Shown here: positions 34,635-44,435 of the stretch, in pieces
How positions within the stretch are numbered: the stretch's first letter is position 1
Layout: each line of letters starts with the position of its first letter
Source: JANQFV01 sp964468185
GTDB taxonomy: Bacteria > Planctomycetota > Phycisphaerae > UBA1845 > Fen-1342
DNA: 64,000 nucleotides
Assembly: GCA_964468185.1 (NCBI GenBank)
Contig: CAYXTR010000001.1
Location: forward strand, 124,001 to 188,000
Reading direction: 5' to 3'
The notes under the pieces: generated by a model
What the model was told of the DNA's origin: nothing
Database searches by the model: none
The model's input: only the letters and a program-made list of their open reading frames with translations
Translations under genes and position numbers: made by a program

Positions 34635-35258
34635 TCACCGTTCCGCTTCACAGCTCCAGCAGACCTCAAAATGTCCGGGGTTCTCCTCGCCACAATGCTG
34701 GCATATCCAGGCCTGGTCGGCGACTTCGCGGGCCTGCTCCAGGTCATGGCGGGCCCGCTCGAGCAGCCACAGCACCTCAAAGAAAAACTCGGATACCACA
34801 CGCAGGCGGGTGAACGTCATGCCGTGCCCGCCATAGATCTCCCGAACGGTCTTCTCGCCCGTGGCGACATGCGGGACGCGTTCGAGGATGAGCATGGCGT
34901 GGACGGCTGGCAGGTGCAGGTCGCGGGTGAGTTCACGATCGAGGATGAACCAGGTACTGGTCGGTCGCAGGGCCTCCAGATCGAAATATGCCCCACATTG
35001 TCCGCAGGCATGGGACGCCGCACCGGCCAGCGCGGCGCCGCACGATGTGCAGGTCAACCCGAAGTCCGGCAGCGGTCGCTCGTGGCCGCTGAAACGCGGA
35101 TCACGAACGCGTACCCAGGGCTGGACGATTTCATCCATGTCGAGCGTGAGGCCACACTCGGGACAGCGGTGCGACGGCAGGCCGCACAGCGGGTAGCGGC
35201 ACTGCGGACACCGCAGGCCCCAGTCGGGAATCGGTAGCTGGTGAATATCAACGTCCAT
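34635..35258 (-). CDS. Multi-zinc-ribbon protein, unknown function
   Basis: 207 residues with three or four CxxC pairs: LRCPQCRYPLCG with RCPECGLTLD, LTCTSCGAALAG with ACGQCGAYFD, and a C-terminal ICQHCGEENPGHFEVCWSC. No membrane segment is evident, so probably cytosolic. ATG 35258 is chosen as the start of the conserved-looking part; the frame is open to 35309. The first ribbon layout resembles that of the neighbouring membrane protein, suggesting related functions. Confidence 0.72.
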   Translation of the reverse strand: MDVDIHQLPIPDWGLRCPQCRYPLCGLPSHRCPECGLTLDMDEIVQPWVRVRDPRFSGHERPLPDFGLTCTSCGAALAGAASHACGQCGAYFDLEALRPTSTWFILDRELTRDLHLPAVHAMLILERVPHVATGEKTVREIYGGHGMTFTRLRVVSEFFFEVLWLLERARHDLEQAREVADQAWICQHCGEENPGHFEVCWSCEAER

Positions 35259-35376
35259 GACCTGCGATGATTTTAGATCCTGTCGCAATGCCCGGCCACG
35301 CCCGACCAAAGGCCGGTTTCCTCAGCCGCCGCCGAAGATGCTATGAAGGCGCGTCGGTACCGCCTAAACTCAGGCC

Positions 35377-38265
35377 ATGTCCACGTTTGAGCAGGTCGCC
35401 GCGGCGCTCGAGGCACGAATTGTCGGCGAATTGCGCCGTGATCGTCTGACGCGCACGCTGTATGCAACCGACGCCAGCATTTACCAGATCACGCCCGATG
35501 GTGTGTTGCTGCCGCGTGCGGCGGCCGATGTCGTGGCGGCGGTGGAGGCTTGTCGTGCTGCCGGTGTGCCGGTGACGGCCCGCGGTGCGGGCACAGGCCT
35601 GACCGGCGCAGCGGTGAATCGGGGCCTCCAGATCGACTTTTCGCGGCACATGAATCGCATCATCGAGGTCGATCCGCGGCGGCGTACGGCCACGGTCGAG
35701 CCCGGGGTGGTGCTCGATGAGCTGAATGCGGTGTTGCTGCCGCACGGTCTCCAGTTTGCCCCGGACGTTGCGACGAGCAGCCGGGCGACGATCGGAGGGA
35801 TGATTGCGGTCAACTCGTGCGGCGCGCATTCGGTCTATTACGGGCGGACCTGCGATCACGTGCGCAGCTTGGATGTGGTGTTGGCAGATGGCTCGCGGTG
35901 CACGTGGGGAAGGGACGCGTCGTTGCCGTACGGCGAGTTGGGGCGCGCTGCCGCGCAGACACTGGCGGACCTCGTCATGCGTCATGCGGACGAGATTGCA
36001 GCGCGGTATCCGAAGGTGCTGCGCTCGAACGGGGGTTACGCCCTGGATCGCGTGCGCCTGACCAACGGTCGTCCGAACGTGGAGACGGTGATTTGCGGCA
36101 GCGAGGGGACGCTGGCGATGGTGGTCGGGGCCACGCTTGATTTGACGCCGGTGCCGGCGTGTCAGGGGCTGCTGGTCGTGCCGTTCGATGAGCTGCTCGA
36201 CGCGCTGCGGGCCGTGCCGGTCGTCCTGGCGCACAAGCCGGCGGCTATTGAGCTGATTGACGATTTGATCCTCAGCGCGACGGCGGGTAACCCGGCCATG
36301 GCCCGTCGCCGGTGGTTCGTTGGTGCGGATACGCCGGCGGTTCTGGTGTGCGAGCTGTTTGGGTCGGACGTCGCTTCGTTGAAGTGCGAACTGGACGCGC
36401 TTGCGGCCGATCTGCGGGGTCGCGGTCTCGGGCGGGCGCATCATGTGACCCTCGATCCGCAACGGCAGGCGGATGTGTGGGCGGTCCGCAAGGCGGGGCT
36501 GGGACTGTTGATGTCGCGCCCGGGTGATCGCCAGCCGTACGCGTTCATCGAAGACACCGCCGTAGCGCCGGAGCGGCTGCCCGACTTCATCAGTGAGCTC
36601 GACGCATTACTGGCCGCAGAGGGTGTCACCCAGGCGGGGCACTATGCGCACGCGAGCGTCGGCTGCCTGCATGTTCGTCCGGTCTTGAGTTTGAAAGCGC
36701 CCGACGACATTGCGCGCCTGCGGCGCATCGCGGAGCGCGTGGCGCATCTGACGGTGAAGTTTGCAGGCACGATGACGGGCGAACACGGTGATGGAATTGT
36801 CCGCTCAGCATGGCATGAGATCATGTATGGCCCAAAACTCGTCGCGGCTTTCCGAGCGCTGAAGCACGCGTTTGATCCGGCGGGCGTGCTCAACCCGGGC
36901 AAGATCGTCGATCCGTACCCGATGACCGAGCACCTTCGTCAGGGGGTGGATTATGTAACAGATGACCCGGCGACGCTGCTCGATTTCTCGTCGCACCGTG
37001 GCATGCTGGGCCTGGCGGAGAAGTGCACGGGTGTCGGGCAGTGCCGGCAGCGGCTGGTCGGCACGATGTGTCCGTCCTACATGGCCACGGGCGAGGAGAT
37101 GCACACGACGCGGGCGCGGGCGAATGCGCTCAGAAGTGCGCTTTCGAATCGTGGATTGCTGGAGGGTCTGAGCGACCCGGCACTCGCCGAGGTGATGGAC
37201 CTGTGCATCTCGTGCAAGGCATGCCAGACGGAGTGTCCGACGGGCACGGACATGACGCGGCTGAAGGCCGAGTGGCTCGCCCATCGCAATGCGCGCCTGG
37301 GGGTACCGCGGCGGAGTAAGTTGATCGCGTCGTCAATCGACATGGCGGCGTGGGGTTGCCACTTCGCGCCGCTGAGCAATTGGTTGCTGCAGAGCAAGGT
37401 CACGCGGATCATCATGGAACATCTGTTCGGACTCGACCGGCGCGTGCCGCCGCCACGATTTGCGCGGCAGACCTTTCGGCAGTGGTTTCGGGCGCGTGGG
37501 CCGGCTGCCGCGGCTGCGTCAAGCCCTGGTTCGCGGCCGCCGGTGGTGTTCTTCGTCGATACGTGGACCAATTTCTATCAGCCCCGGGTCGGGGTGGCCG
37601 CGGTGAGGGTGCTGGAGGCCCTTGGTTATGAAGTGCGCGTGCCGGATACGCAGTGCTGTGGCCGGCCGCTGCTGAGCAAGGGGTTGCTGAAGGAAGCCCG
37701 GCAGCTTGCGGCGGCGAATATCACCTTGCTGGGTACGCCTGCGGCGGAGGGTATACCGATTGTGGGCGTCGAGCCAAGCTGCATTTCCGCGCTACTGGAT
37801 GAATGGCCGCAGCTTGTCCGCACGGACGCCGCGCGGCAGATCGCGGCGCGGGCGCGAACGATCGAGTCGTTCGTGGCTGAACACCTGCGGCGCGAACCAG
37901 CGGCGCTTCGATTTGTCACCAACACCCCAGTGTTGCGCTATCACGGCCACTGTCACCAGAAGGCGCTACTTGGCACCGGGGATGCGATGTTCCTGCTGCA
38001 AGCGTGCACACAGCATCAGGCCTCAGAGATCGACAGTGGCTGTTGCGGGATGGCCGGCTCGTTCGGGCATGAGGTGGAGCACTACGACGTTGCCAGGGCG
38101 ATTGGCGAGCAGCGGCTGTTTCCGGCGGTGCGCGATCGCGGTGACGCGGAGATCGCGGTCAGCGGATTCAGTTGTCGGCATCAGATCGCGCACCATACCC
38201 ACGCCCATCCGCGGCACGTGATCGAGTATGTGGCCGAGGCGCTGGCAGATCCGGCAACAGAGTGA
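35377..38265 (+). CDS. FAD-linked oxidase fused to Fe-S protein (D-lactate/D-2-hydroxyacid dehydrogenase type)
   Basis: 962 residues. The N-terminal FAD-binding type 4 domain has VTARGAGTGLTGAAVNRG and GLQFAPDVATSSRATIGGM. The FAD-oxidase C domain ends near 520 (GTMTGEHGDGIVRS, FDPAGVLNPGKI). Next is a ferredoxin-like part with KCTGVGQCR and CISCKACQTECPTG for two 4Fe-4S clusters. The C-terminal half has two CCG-type motifs (CCGRPLLSKG and CCGMAGSFGHE), as in GlcF and heterodisulphide reductase subunit B. It oxidises a D-2-hydroxyacid such as lactate and passes electrons to the membrane pool; exact substrate not predictable. It is a fusion of GlcD-like and GlcF-like parts, a known family. Confidence 0.92.
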   Translation: MSTFEQVAAALEARIVGELRRDRLTRTLYATDASIYQITPDGVLLPRAAADVVAAVEACRAAGVPVTARGAGTGLTGAAVNRGLQIDFSRHMNRIIEVDPRRRTATVEPGVVLDELNAVLLPHGLQFAPDVATSSRATIGGMIAVNSCGAHSVYYGRTCDHVRSLDVVLADGSRCTWGRDASLPYGELGRAAAQTLADLVMRHADEIAARYPKVLRSNGGYALDRVRLTNGRPNVETVICGSEGTLAMVVGATLDLTPVPACQGLLVVPFDELLDALRAVPVVLAHKPAAIELIDDLILSATAGNPAMARRRWFVGADTPAVLVCELFGSDVASLKCELDALAADLRGRGLGRAHHVTLDPQRQADVWAVRKAGLGLLMSRPGDRQPYAFIEDTAVAPERLPDFISELDALLAAEGVTQAGHYAHASVGCLHVRPVLSLKAPDDIARLRRIAERVAHLTVKFAGTMTGEHGDGIVRSAWHEIMYGPKLVAAFRALKHAFDPAGVLNPGKIVDPYPMTEHLRQGVDYVTDDPATLLDFSSHRGMLGLAEKCTGVGQCRQRLVGTMCPSYMATGEEMHTTRARANALRSALSNRGLLEGLSDPALAEVMDLCISCKACQTECPTGTDMTRLKAEWLAHRNARLGVPRRSKLIASSIDMAAWGCHFAPLSNWLLQSKVTRIIMEHLFGLDRRVPPPRFARQTFRQWFRARGPAAAAASSPGSRPPVVFFVDTWTNFYQPRVGVAAVRVLEALGYEVRVPDTQCCGRPLLSKGLLKEARQLAAANITLLGTPAAEGIPIVGVEPSCISALLDEWPQLVRTDAARQIAARARTIESFVAEHLRREPAALRFVTNTPVLRYHGHCHQKALLGTGDAMFLLQACTQHQASEIDSGCCGMAGSFGHEVEHYDVARAIGEQRLFPAVRDRGDAEIAVSGFSCRHQIAHHTHAHPRHVIEYVAEALADPATE

Positions 38266-38349
38266 GATGGCTCGCCCGATGAGCCGACTGATGCGGCGTC
38301 GCGGGCCACGTACAGGTGACCCGCGCTTCACCCGGAATCGTGAGCTAAG

Positions 38350-39075
38350 CTAGTTGCCGATCAGGCCGATGAAACCGTTGATGTCGTCAAAGTCGACGGT
38401 GCCGTTGCCATCCACATCGCCATTCAGCCAGCGGCAATCGGGAAACGCGGCCTCATAGGCGGCCTGGCCACCCAGGGCGACGATGAAGGGGTCGATATCG
38501 TCGAAGTCGACGACGCCGTCGCAGTTCATATCGCCGAGCACCCACGGATCGAAGAAGGCCTCGGCCCAAACGGTGCCTGCCACACGCACGGCCTCGAGCT
38601 CGGTCGTGACTTCGCCGAAGCCGGGGATCTCGACTGTTACCTGCCCGAGCGTGACCTCGGTGACATTGACGTAGCCGTGGCCCGTGGCGTCGAGGCCGAT
38701 CACGATATGGGCTTCGAAGCCGGGCGGCTCGGGCGGCTCGGGGTACACGACGTAGTCGTCAAACACCACGATCGGCGCCGGGCCGTCGGCGGTCTCCTGA
38801 CCATTCTGAAACTCGGGTGGGATCTGGTCGGTCACATCGACGGTGAAGTCCCACAGCAGATAGTGGACGGTGACCTCGAGCAGTGAGATCTCCCACGCGA
38901 CCTCATACGTATCGGCGTCGGGATCGACGGCTGTCGGGGAGGTCCAGAGAACATCCGCGCCCTCGGTGTAGATGTCGAAGTCCCATTCCTCGGGGGCCGC
39001 ATTCGCAACCGTCGTCACGACCAGCACTGCTGACAACGCTACGAGAATCCCCCGCTGGTAACTGGTACGCCGCAT
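38350..39075 (-). CDS. Secreted protein with dockerin-like EF-hand pair
   Basis: 241 residues. A signal peptide (GILVALSAVLVVTTVANA) and a beta-rich domain of about 150 residues precede a C-terminal dockerin-like pair: GDMNCDGVVDFDDIDPFIVAL and GDVDGNGTVDFDDINGFIGLI. The Cys-containing first loop and the CRWLNGDVDGNG spacing are typical of planctomycete secreted proteins. ATG 39075 has GGAGG upstream. Function unknown; calcium binding by the C-terminus is likely. Confidence 0.85.
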   Translation of the reverse strand: MRRTSYQRGILVALSAVLVVTTVANAAPEEWDFDIYTEGADVLWTSPTAVDPDADTYEVAWEISLLEVTVHYLLWDFTVDVTDQIPPEFQNGQETADGPAPIVVFDDYVVYPEPPEPPGFEAHIVIGLDATGHGYVNVTEVTLGQVTVEIPGFGEVTTELEAVRVAGTVWAEAFFDPWVLGDMNCDGVVDFDDIDPFIVALGGQAAYEAAFPDCRWLNGDVDGNGTVDFDDINGFIGLIGN

Positions 39076-39299
39076 CTGTCACCTCCGTTTGCGATGTGTG
39101 GCCGACCATCTATGCACGCCTGCCGTTGACGTCGCCGATGTCCTTCGGCCGCTCCTTCCGTGTTCAAGATAACCACTCGGCCCAGCGGTCGCCAGAGCAT
39201 TGCCGTTGACAAACGACGCGCCGCGCCGGGAACAGGCTACTGCCTGGATATTACCGGATGGCAAATGGCGGATGTTGGAGTTGCGAATATTGTCAGGGC

Positions 39300-40271
39300 T
39301 TATCGGGCATTCAGATCTGGAACACCGCCGGCCGGTGCCGAGGCGTCGCGGGCGGCAATGAGATCGGTCAGCCAGCCGCGCAGGCCCGCATCGTCCGCGG
39401 CCAACTCGTCGAAACGCGCGATGGACGCGGTGATGGCGGCCCGGTCGATCTTCGCTTTCGTCTCATCTTCAGCGGCGCGGTTCAGGGTCTGTGCGCCCCA
39501 GGCGATGGGCAGGCCGCAGAAGCGTCGCACATCGGACGCCGCGCGGGGAATGGCAAGCACATAGTCCACGCCGCGGGCAAGACAGCGTCGGGCTTCGTGC
39601 AGTGCCTCGTGATATGTGCGGCCGTGGGACTGATCGCCGGTCACGATGGGGAGGTAGCGCCGACCATGAACGGAATCCGCGCGGGCGTCTTTGAGGATGT
39701 TGACGAGCTGGAGGCCGAGGCCCAGCTCGACGGCCTCCTGTCGACGATCGCGGAGGGCCGGCTCATGCAGAAACTCGGTGAAGAGCTCGCAGAGCATTTC
39801 GCCGACGACGCCGGCGACGTAGTAGCAGTATTCACGCAGTTCCGCGAGATTCTGTACGGCCGGGTAGGGCGCTTCGCGAGCGGCACTACGGCTGACGAGC
39901 GCTCGCACGCCGGCACTCATGGCGCGGGCACAGGCGAAGATCGGTTCGCGGTACGTCGGCGGCAGGTTGTTTATCCGCCGCAGCACCTCCGGAGCATCCT
40001 GCTGGAGGCGGCGTTCGTCGGGGGTGTCGCCCGCGATACGTGTCAGGGCCTCGGCGGCCTCGCCTTGCCCTTGCAGGGCGGCTTCCAGATGAGCGAACGT
40101 GGCCAGGCGCTCGTTCGTCGTCAGATGCGTGTCGTCCTCGATGGTGTCGACAATGCGCATCAGCAGGTAGGCGAGCCCGACCCTTTCGGCCAGCGGTGCC
40201 GGCAACATGGGCACGACGATGGCGTAGGTGCGGGAAACGCCCTGAAGATGTCGGTTGACAAAAGCATCCAT
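39300..40271 (-). CDS. Squalene/phytoene synthase family protein
   Basis: 323 residues. The first Asp-rich motif is LMRIVDTIEDDTHL (about residue 38) and the second QLVNILKDARADSVHGRRYLP (about 195), with YCYYVAGVVGEML between them. All are typical of trans-isoprenyl diphosphate head-to-head condensing enzymes. Products could be squalene (HpnC/HpnD or SQS type) or phytoene; the sequence alone does not decide. It lies 20 bp after dxs on the same strand, in an operon with dxs and a prenyl diphosphate synthase. No desaturase or cyclase gene is nearby. Confidence 0.88.
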   Translation of the reverse strand: MDAFVNRHLQGVSRTYAIVVPMLPAPLAERVGLAYLLMRIVDTIEDDTHLTTNERLATFAHLEAALQGQGEAAEALTRIAGDTPDERRLQQDAPEVLRRINNLPPTYREPIFACARAMSAGVRALVSRSAAREAPYPAVQNLAELREYCYYVAGVVGEMLCELFTEFLHEPALRDRRQEAVELGLGLQLVNILKDARADSVHGRRYLPIVTGDQSHGRTYHEALHEARRCLARGVDYVLAIPRAASDVRRFCGLPIAWGAQTLNRAAEDETKAKIDRAAITASIARFDELAADDAGLRGWLTDLIAARDASAPAGGVPDLNAR

Positions 40272-40291
40272 GACGTGCGCCGGCTGCGAGC

Positions 40292-42229
40292 TCAGCTTTG
40301 ACGACGAACGCGTGCAGGTGACGACTGCGGCGCGGTCGCGGCGTCCGTGCCCGGTGAAGCCTGGATTGCGCGGCGGACCGCTCCGGCGATGCCCGTGGCG
40401 TCGATGCCGGCCTCGGCAAGTTGGGCGGCGCGGGCCCCGTGGGCATAGAAACGCTCCGATGCCAGGCCGAGCCGCACCATCGTGTCGGTGGGTAAGCCCA
40501 GGCGATTGGCGGTTTCCAGGACGGCCGAGCCGAAGCCGCCGTCGACGGCGTGCTCCTCGACGGTGACAACGGGCGTGCCCCGTGTTATCGCCGTCGTCAG
40601 CATGTCCTCATCGACGGGTTTGGCGAAGCGTGCGTTGACGACGGAGACGTAGATGTCCTCCTTCTCCAGAATCTCGGCGGCCTGCATGGCTGGCGTGACG
40701 GACATACCGTAGGCGAGGATCGTCCCGTCGGTCCCCTCACGGAGGGTGCGGGACTTTCCAAGATGAAACGGTGGTGCCGGGCCGAAGTCGTCCGGGACGG
40801 TGTCGCGTGGGTAGCGGACGGCCCAGGGTTGTTCGAGCTTCAGGCCGAGGCGCAGCGCTTGCTCCAGTTCGGGCTCGTCGGCCGGAGCCATCAGCACCAT
40901 GTTCTGGAAGCCACGCAGGTAGGAGATGTCGAGGTAGCCGTGGTGGACCGCACCGTCGCCACCGACCGGTCCGGCACGATCGATGCAGAAGCCGACGGGA
41001 AGCTGCTGGAGCACGACCTCCTGAAAGACCTGATCGAAGGCCCGTTGGAGAAACGTGGAGTAGATACACGCCAGGGGTCTGAGGCCAGCGCGGGCCATAC
41101 CGGCGGCGATGTCGACGGTGCAGCTTTCCGCGATACCACAATCCAGCACGCGGTCGGGCAGGACCTTGCGGATTTTCGCCAGACCCGTGCCGTCAGGCAT
41201 CGCAGCCGTCAGGGCATGCACCCGCTCGTCATCCTGCGCGAGGCGAATGACCGCATCGGCGAAGGCCGTGGTCCAGCCCTTGCGCTCGCTCTTGACGGGA
41301 CAGACGGTCTCGCCGTTGACCTGCAACTTGCCGGGGCTGTGGTAGGCACAGGGGTCGTCGGAGGCCCAGGAGCATCCGCGGCCTTTCTCGGTGTGCACGT
41401 GCAGCAGCACGGGGACGGATACGTTCTTGAGCAGTTGCAGCAGGTCGGTCAGATGCCGCAGGTCGTGCCCATCTACCACGCCCACGTAAAGGAAGCCGAG
41501 TTGCTCGAAGATCTGGTGGGGCGAGACGGTCGACTTGATGCCTTGCTTGATGTGGTCGAGCACGTCCTGCATGCTCTTGCCGACGACGGGGACCCGCTGC
41601 AACAGGTGATCGACCTTCGATTTGACCTCTTCATACACCCCGCTGACGCGAAAACGTGCGAGGTAGGACGCCAACGCGCCTTGCGTGCGGGCGATCCCCA
41701 TCGAGTTGTCGTTGAGGATGACCATGAACTGGCGCTTCAGCGTACCCGCCTGGTTCAGACCTTCCATGGCGACGCCGTTGACGATGCTGGCATCGCCAAC
41801 CAGGGCAACGACGCTGTTATCGCGTCCCATGGCCTGATCGCCGCGGGCCAGCCCGACCGCAGTCGCGATGGCCGTCCCGGCGTGGCCGACGTCGAACAGG
41901 TCGTATTCGCTTTCGTGGCGGCTGGGGAAGCCGCTGATACCACCACCCTGGCGCAGCGTGTCGAACTGCGCGTTGCGCCCGGTGACCAGCTTGTGGACGT
42001 AGCACTGATGCCCAACGTCCCACAGCAGCCGATCAGTCCGGAAATCGAATACGCGGTGCAGCGCGAGCGTGAGCTCGACTACTCCGAGATTACTGGCGAG
42101 GTGGCCGCCATTCCGACAGACGACCTCGATGATTCGCTGGCGGATCTCGGCCGCCAGCTCTTCCAGTTCCTGCATGGACAGCGCCTGCACATCTTCAGGT
42201 GCGGCGATCGAATTCAGCATGCGCTTCAT
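40292..42229 (-). CDS. dxs: 1-deoxy-D-xylulose-5-phosphate synthase
   Basis: First step of the MEP isoprenoid pathway: condenses pyruvate and glyceraldehyde 3-phosphate using thiamine diphosphate. 645 residues, normal length. Motifs: NGGHLASNLGVVELTLALH, WDVGHQCYVHKLVTGR, the ThDP site LVGDASIVNGVAMEGLN with NDNSMGI, HTEKGRGCSWA, and transketolase-domain HHGYLDISYLRGFQNMV and YPRDTVP. ATG 42229 has GAGGA about 7 nt upstream. It is the middle gene of the ispA-dxs-squalene/phytoene synthase operon. Confidence 0.96.
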   Translation of the reverse strand: MKRMLNSIAAPEDVQALSMQELEELAAEIRQRIIEVVCRNGGHLASNLGVVELTLALHRVFDFRTDRLLWDVGHQCYVHKLVTGRNAQFDTLRQGGGISGFPSRHESEYDLFDVGHAGTAIATAVGLARGDQAMGRDNSVVALVGDASIVNGVAMEGLNQAGTLKRQFMVILNDNSMGIARTQGALASYLARFRVSGVYEEVKSKVDHLLQRVPVVGKSMQDVLDHIKQGIKSTVSPHQIFEQLGFLYVGVVDGHDLRHLTDLLQLLKNVSVPVLLHVHTEKGRGCSWASDDPCAYHSPGKLQVNGETVCPVKSERKGWTTAFADAVIRLAQDDERVHALTAAMPDGTGLAKIRKVLPDRVLDCGIAESCTVDIAAGMARAGLRPLACIYSTFLQRAFDQVFQEVVLQQLPVGFCIDRAGPVGGDGAVHHGYLDISYLRGFQNMVLMAPADEPELEQALRLGLKLEQPWAVRYPRDTVPDDFGPAPPFHLGKSRTLREGTDGTILAYGMSVTPAMQAAEILEKEDIYVSVVNARFAKPVDEDMLTTAITRGTPVVTVEEHAVDGGFGSAVLETANRLGLPTDTMVRLGLASERFYAHGARAAQLAEAGIDATGIAGAVRRAIQASPGTDAATAPQSSPARVRRQS

Positions 42230-42264
42230 AAGAGAAGTGTCCTCAATTGCCGGATCGTGCGCGC

Positions 42265-43212
42265 CTAACGGTCCCTGCGAAGCACGTAGCGGGCCAGGTC
42301 GCGCAGCCGCTCCGCACGGCCGCCGAACGACGTCAGCGCCCCGAGGGCCGCATCCACTTCGCGTCGTGCCTGGGCCCGACTGGCGTCGAGCCCGAAAGCG
42401 GCGGGGTAGGTTTGTTTCGCAGCGGCGTCATCCTTGTGCACCGCCTTGCCCATCTTTTCCGTTGTGCTGGTGTGGTCGAGCAGATCGTCGGTAATTTGGA
42501 AGGCGAGGCCGAGATGGCGTCCGTAGCGGGCGAGCGCGGTCTGGCGATCGTCGGTGGCGCCGGCGCAGATAGCGCCGAGTCGGCAGCTCGTCTCGATCAA
42601 GGCCGCGGTCTTGTTGTGGTGGATGTAATTCACCAGATCGCCATCCGTCGGTCGTTGCTCGCCTTCAATATCGGCACCCTGGCCCTCGATCATGGCCTGT
42701 GTTCCAGTCGCCAGTGTGTACACCAGCAGCGCTGCAATCGTCCGGTCCATCTTTCCGGCAGTGAGCAACGTGTACGGGTGCGTCGCCAGAAAGTCGCCGG
42801 CCAGCACCGCGAGGGCCTCGCCAAACACCTTGTGGTTGGTCGGCTGACCGCGGCGCAGGTCGTCATCGTCCATCGCCGGCAGATCATCGTGGATCAGCGA
42901 AAACGTATGCACAAGCTCGATCGCGATTGCCGCCGGCATGGCGCAGCCGCTCGTGCCGCCACAAACGCCGCCGGCTTCCAAAACAAGTATCGGACGCAGC
43001 CGCTTTCCACCGACCTGCAGTGAATACAGTACGGCCTCCGGCAGCCGGCTGTGCGATCCGAGCGAAGATTCCAATTCTTTCAAATGATTTAGAAGCCCAT
43101 CCTCAAACTGCTGGCGCCGGCGCGCGAGCCAGTTATCGAAGTCGGCGGCAATCGTCTGGTCCGCCGGGGACACGCCCGGAGTCTCGGGTTGGGACGTCTG
43201 GACATTTTGCAT
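42265..43212 (-). CDS. ispA: Polyprenyl (farnesyl/geranylgeranyl) diphosphate synthase
   Basis: 315 residues. GGKRLRPILVLEAGG, the first Asp-rich motif LIHDDLPAMDDDDLRRG, and the second QITDDLLDHTSTTEKMGK identify a short-chain trans-prenyl diphosphate synthase of IspA type. It makes C15 or C20 diphosphate in the cytosol, the direct precursor for the squalene/phytoene synthase encoded two genes downstream. ATG 43212 (MQNVQTSQP) is preferred; the frame is open to 43800 but only antisense to aat. Chain length cannot be assigned with certainty. Confidence 0.92.
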   Translation of the reverse strand: MQNVQTSQPETPGVSPADQTIAADFDNWLARRRQQFEDGLLNHLKELESSLGSHSRLPEAVLYSLQVGGKRLRPILVLEAGGVCGGTSGCAMPAAIAIELVHTFSLIHDDLPAMDDDDLRRGQPTNHKVFGEALAVLAGDFLATHPYTLLTAGKMDRTIAALLVYTLATGTQAMIEGQGADIEGEQRPTDGDLVNYIHHNKTAALIETSCRLGAICAGATDDRQTALARYGRHLGLAFQITDDLLDHTSTTEKMGKAVHKDDAAAKQTYPAAFGLDASRAQARREVDAALGALTSFGGRAERLRDLARYVLRRDR

Positions 43213-43308
43213 CCCGGTAGCATAGACTCGGACCAGCCGGGGTGGAAGCCGGTTTTTCCAGGCGTGGAGCCGTTTCTTCGTGCTTGCCCGCTGCCTGCGG
43301 CCGCCGTC

Positions 43309-43890
43309 ATGAGCCAGATTCTCTCGCCGCAATTGCTGATCGAGGCCTATCGCATGGGGATCTTCCCCATGGCGCATGATGACGGCGAGATTTACTGGTT
43401 CAGCCCGGATCCGCGGTGCATCTTCCCGCTGGAGCGATTTCATGTCCCGCGCTCGCTGCGGCAGGTGCTGCGGCGGGGCGTGTTCGAAACGCGGGTGGAC
43501 ACCGCGTTCGCGGAGGTGATTGAGGCGTGCGCGGACCGCGCGGAGGGGACCTGGATCTCCGACGACATTATCATTGCCTACACGGCGCTGCATGAGCTGG
43601 GCTACGCGCACAGCGTGGAATCTTGGCGGAGTGGCAGACTGGTGGGCGGCCTGTATGGCGTTGCGATTGGTGGGGCGTTCTTTGGCGAGTCGATGTACAC
43701 GGTCGAGAGCAATGCCTCCAAGGTCGCGCTGGTGCGCCTGGTCGAGCGCATGCGGGAGCGGGGTTATGCGCTGCTGGACACGCAGTGGCCCACGCCCCAT
43801 CTTCAGATGTTCGGTGCCACCGAGATTTCACGGAGCGAATACATGCGGCGGTTGAAGGGGGCGCTGCGGCGGGAATGCAGGTTCTCGTGA
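43309..43890 (+). CDS. aat: Leucyl/phenylalanyl-tRNA-protein transferase
   Basis: Adds Leu or Phe from aminoacyl-tRNA to proteins with N-terminal Lys or Arg, marking them for ClpS/ClpAP degradation. 193 residues: YRMGIFPMAHDDGEIYWFSP, CADRAEGTWISDDIIIAY, GYAHSVESWRSGRLVGGLYG, GGAFFGESMYT and DTQWPTPHLQMFGA are family landmarks. ATG 43309 (MSQILSPQLL) is the natural start. It is divergent from the prenyl synthase with a 96-bp gap. Confidence 0.95.
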   Translation: MSQILSPQLLIEAYRMGIFPMAHDDGEIYWFSPDPRCIFPLERFHVPRSLRQVLRRGVFETRVDTAFAEVIEACADRAEGTWISDDIIIAYTALHELGYAHSVESWRSGRLVGGLYGVAIGGAFFGESMYTVESNASKVALVRLVERMRERGYALLDTQWPTPHLQMFGATEISRSEYMRRLKGALRRECRFS

Positions 43891-43904
43891 TGGAAGCTGG
43901 AAGG

Positions 43905-44243
43905 TCAGTCGCCCATTTGCAGGCTGGCCAGCCCGGTTGGCACATCGTCAACGAAATCAAAGATGCGATCGAGACCGGTCACCAAAAAGACGCCCCAGAC
44001 CTGGGTCGTCACGCCCGCCAGTTTCAGGCGCCGCTGGTTCTCGATGGTGACGAGTTTGCGTAGCTTGAGCAGTTGGGCGATGTTGGAGGAGTTGAGATAG
44101 CGGGAGTCGGCGAGGTTGAGCAGCACGTCGTGACGTTGTTCGCGACTGCACTGTTCGATGATCGCGCTGAGATCATCGGTGAACTGTGGATCTTCGCCGA
44201 GTTCCCCCAGTATGACCGTATCAGACCATTGCTGCACAGACAT
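43905..44243 (-). CDS. STAS-domain (anti-sigma factor antagonist-like) protein
   Basis: 112 residues covering one STAS fold: VLLNLADSRYLNSSNIAQLL is the canonical loop, with the serine that anti-sigma factor kinases phosphorylate in SpoIIAA-like proteins, followed by LKLAGVTTQVWGVFLVTGLD. A partner-switch kinase is not in the window. ATG 44243 is chosen over GTG 44249. It converges on aat with a 14-bp gap. Confidence 0.88.
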   Translation of the reverse strand: MSVQQWSDTVILGELGEDPQFTDDLSAIIEQCSREQRHDVLLNLADSRYLNSSNIAQLLKLRKLVTIENQRRLKLAGVTTQVWGVFLVTGLDRIFDFVDDVPTGLASLQMGD

Positions 44244-44435
44244 GCTCACGACCCCATGGCTACAGGCAGACTACCCGTATGGTGGTTTTGATCGTCAGCG
44301 TGACAATAAGCATGGAACCTCGGAGCGTCAACCCGCGCCCTGTTGCTGTGCTGCCCGGGGACCGGCGACCGCGCGGCGCATGCGCAGGAAATGCCCGGAA
44401 TGGCCGGCCGTGCCGCAGGTGCTCCGCGGTGCGGG

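Noticed and set aside
40550..42268. Plus-strand open frame antisense to dxs
   Set aside because: dxs is certain on the minus strand; this frame is a codon-bias artefact.
43213..43800. Long N-terminal extension of the prenyl synthase
   Set aside because: It is antisense to aat, which has clear motifs; the synthase starts naturally at 43212.
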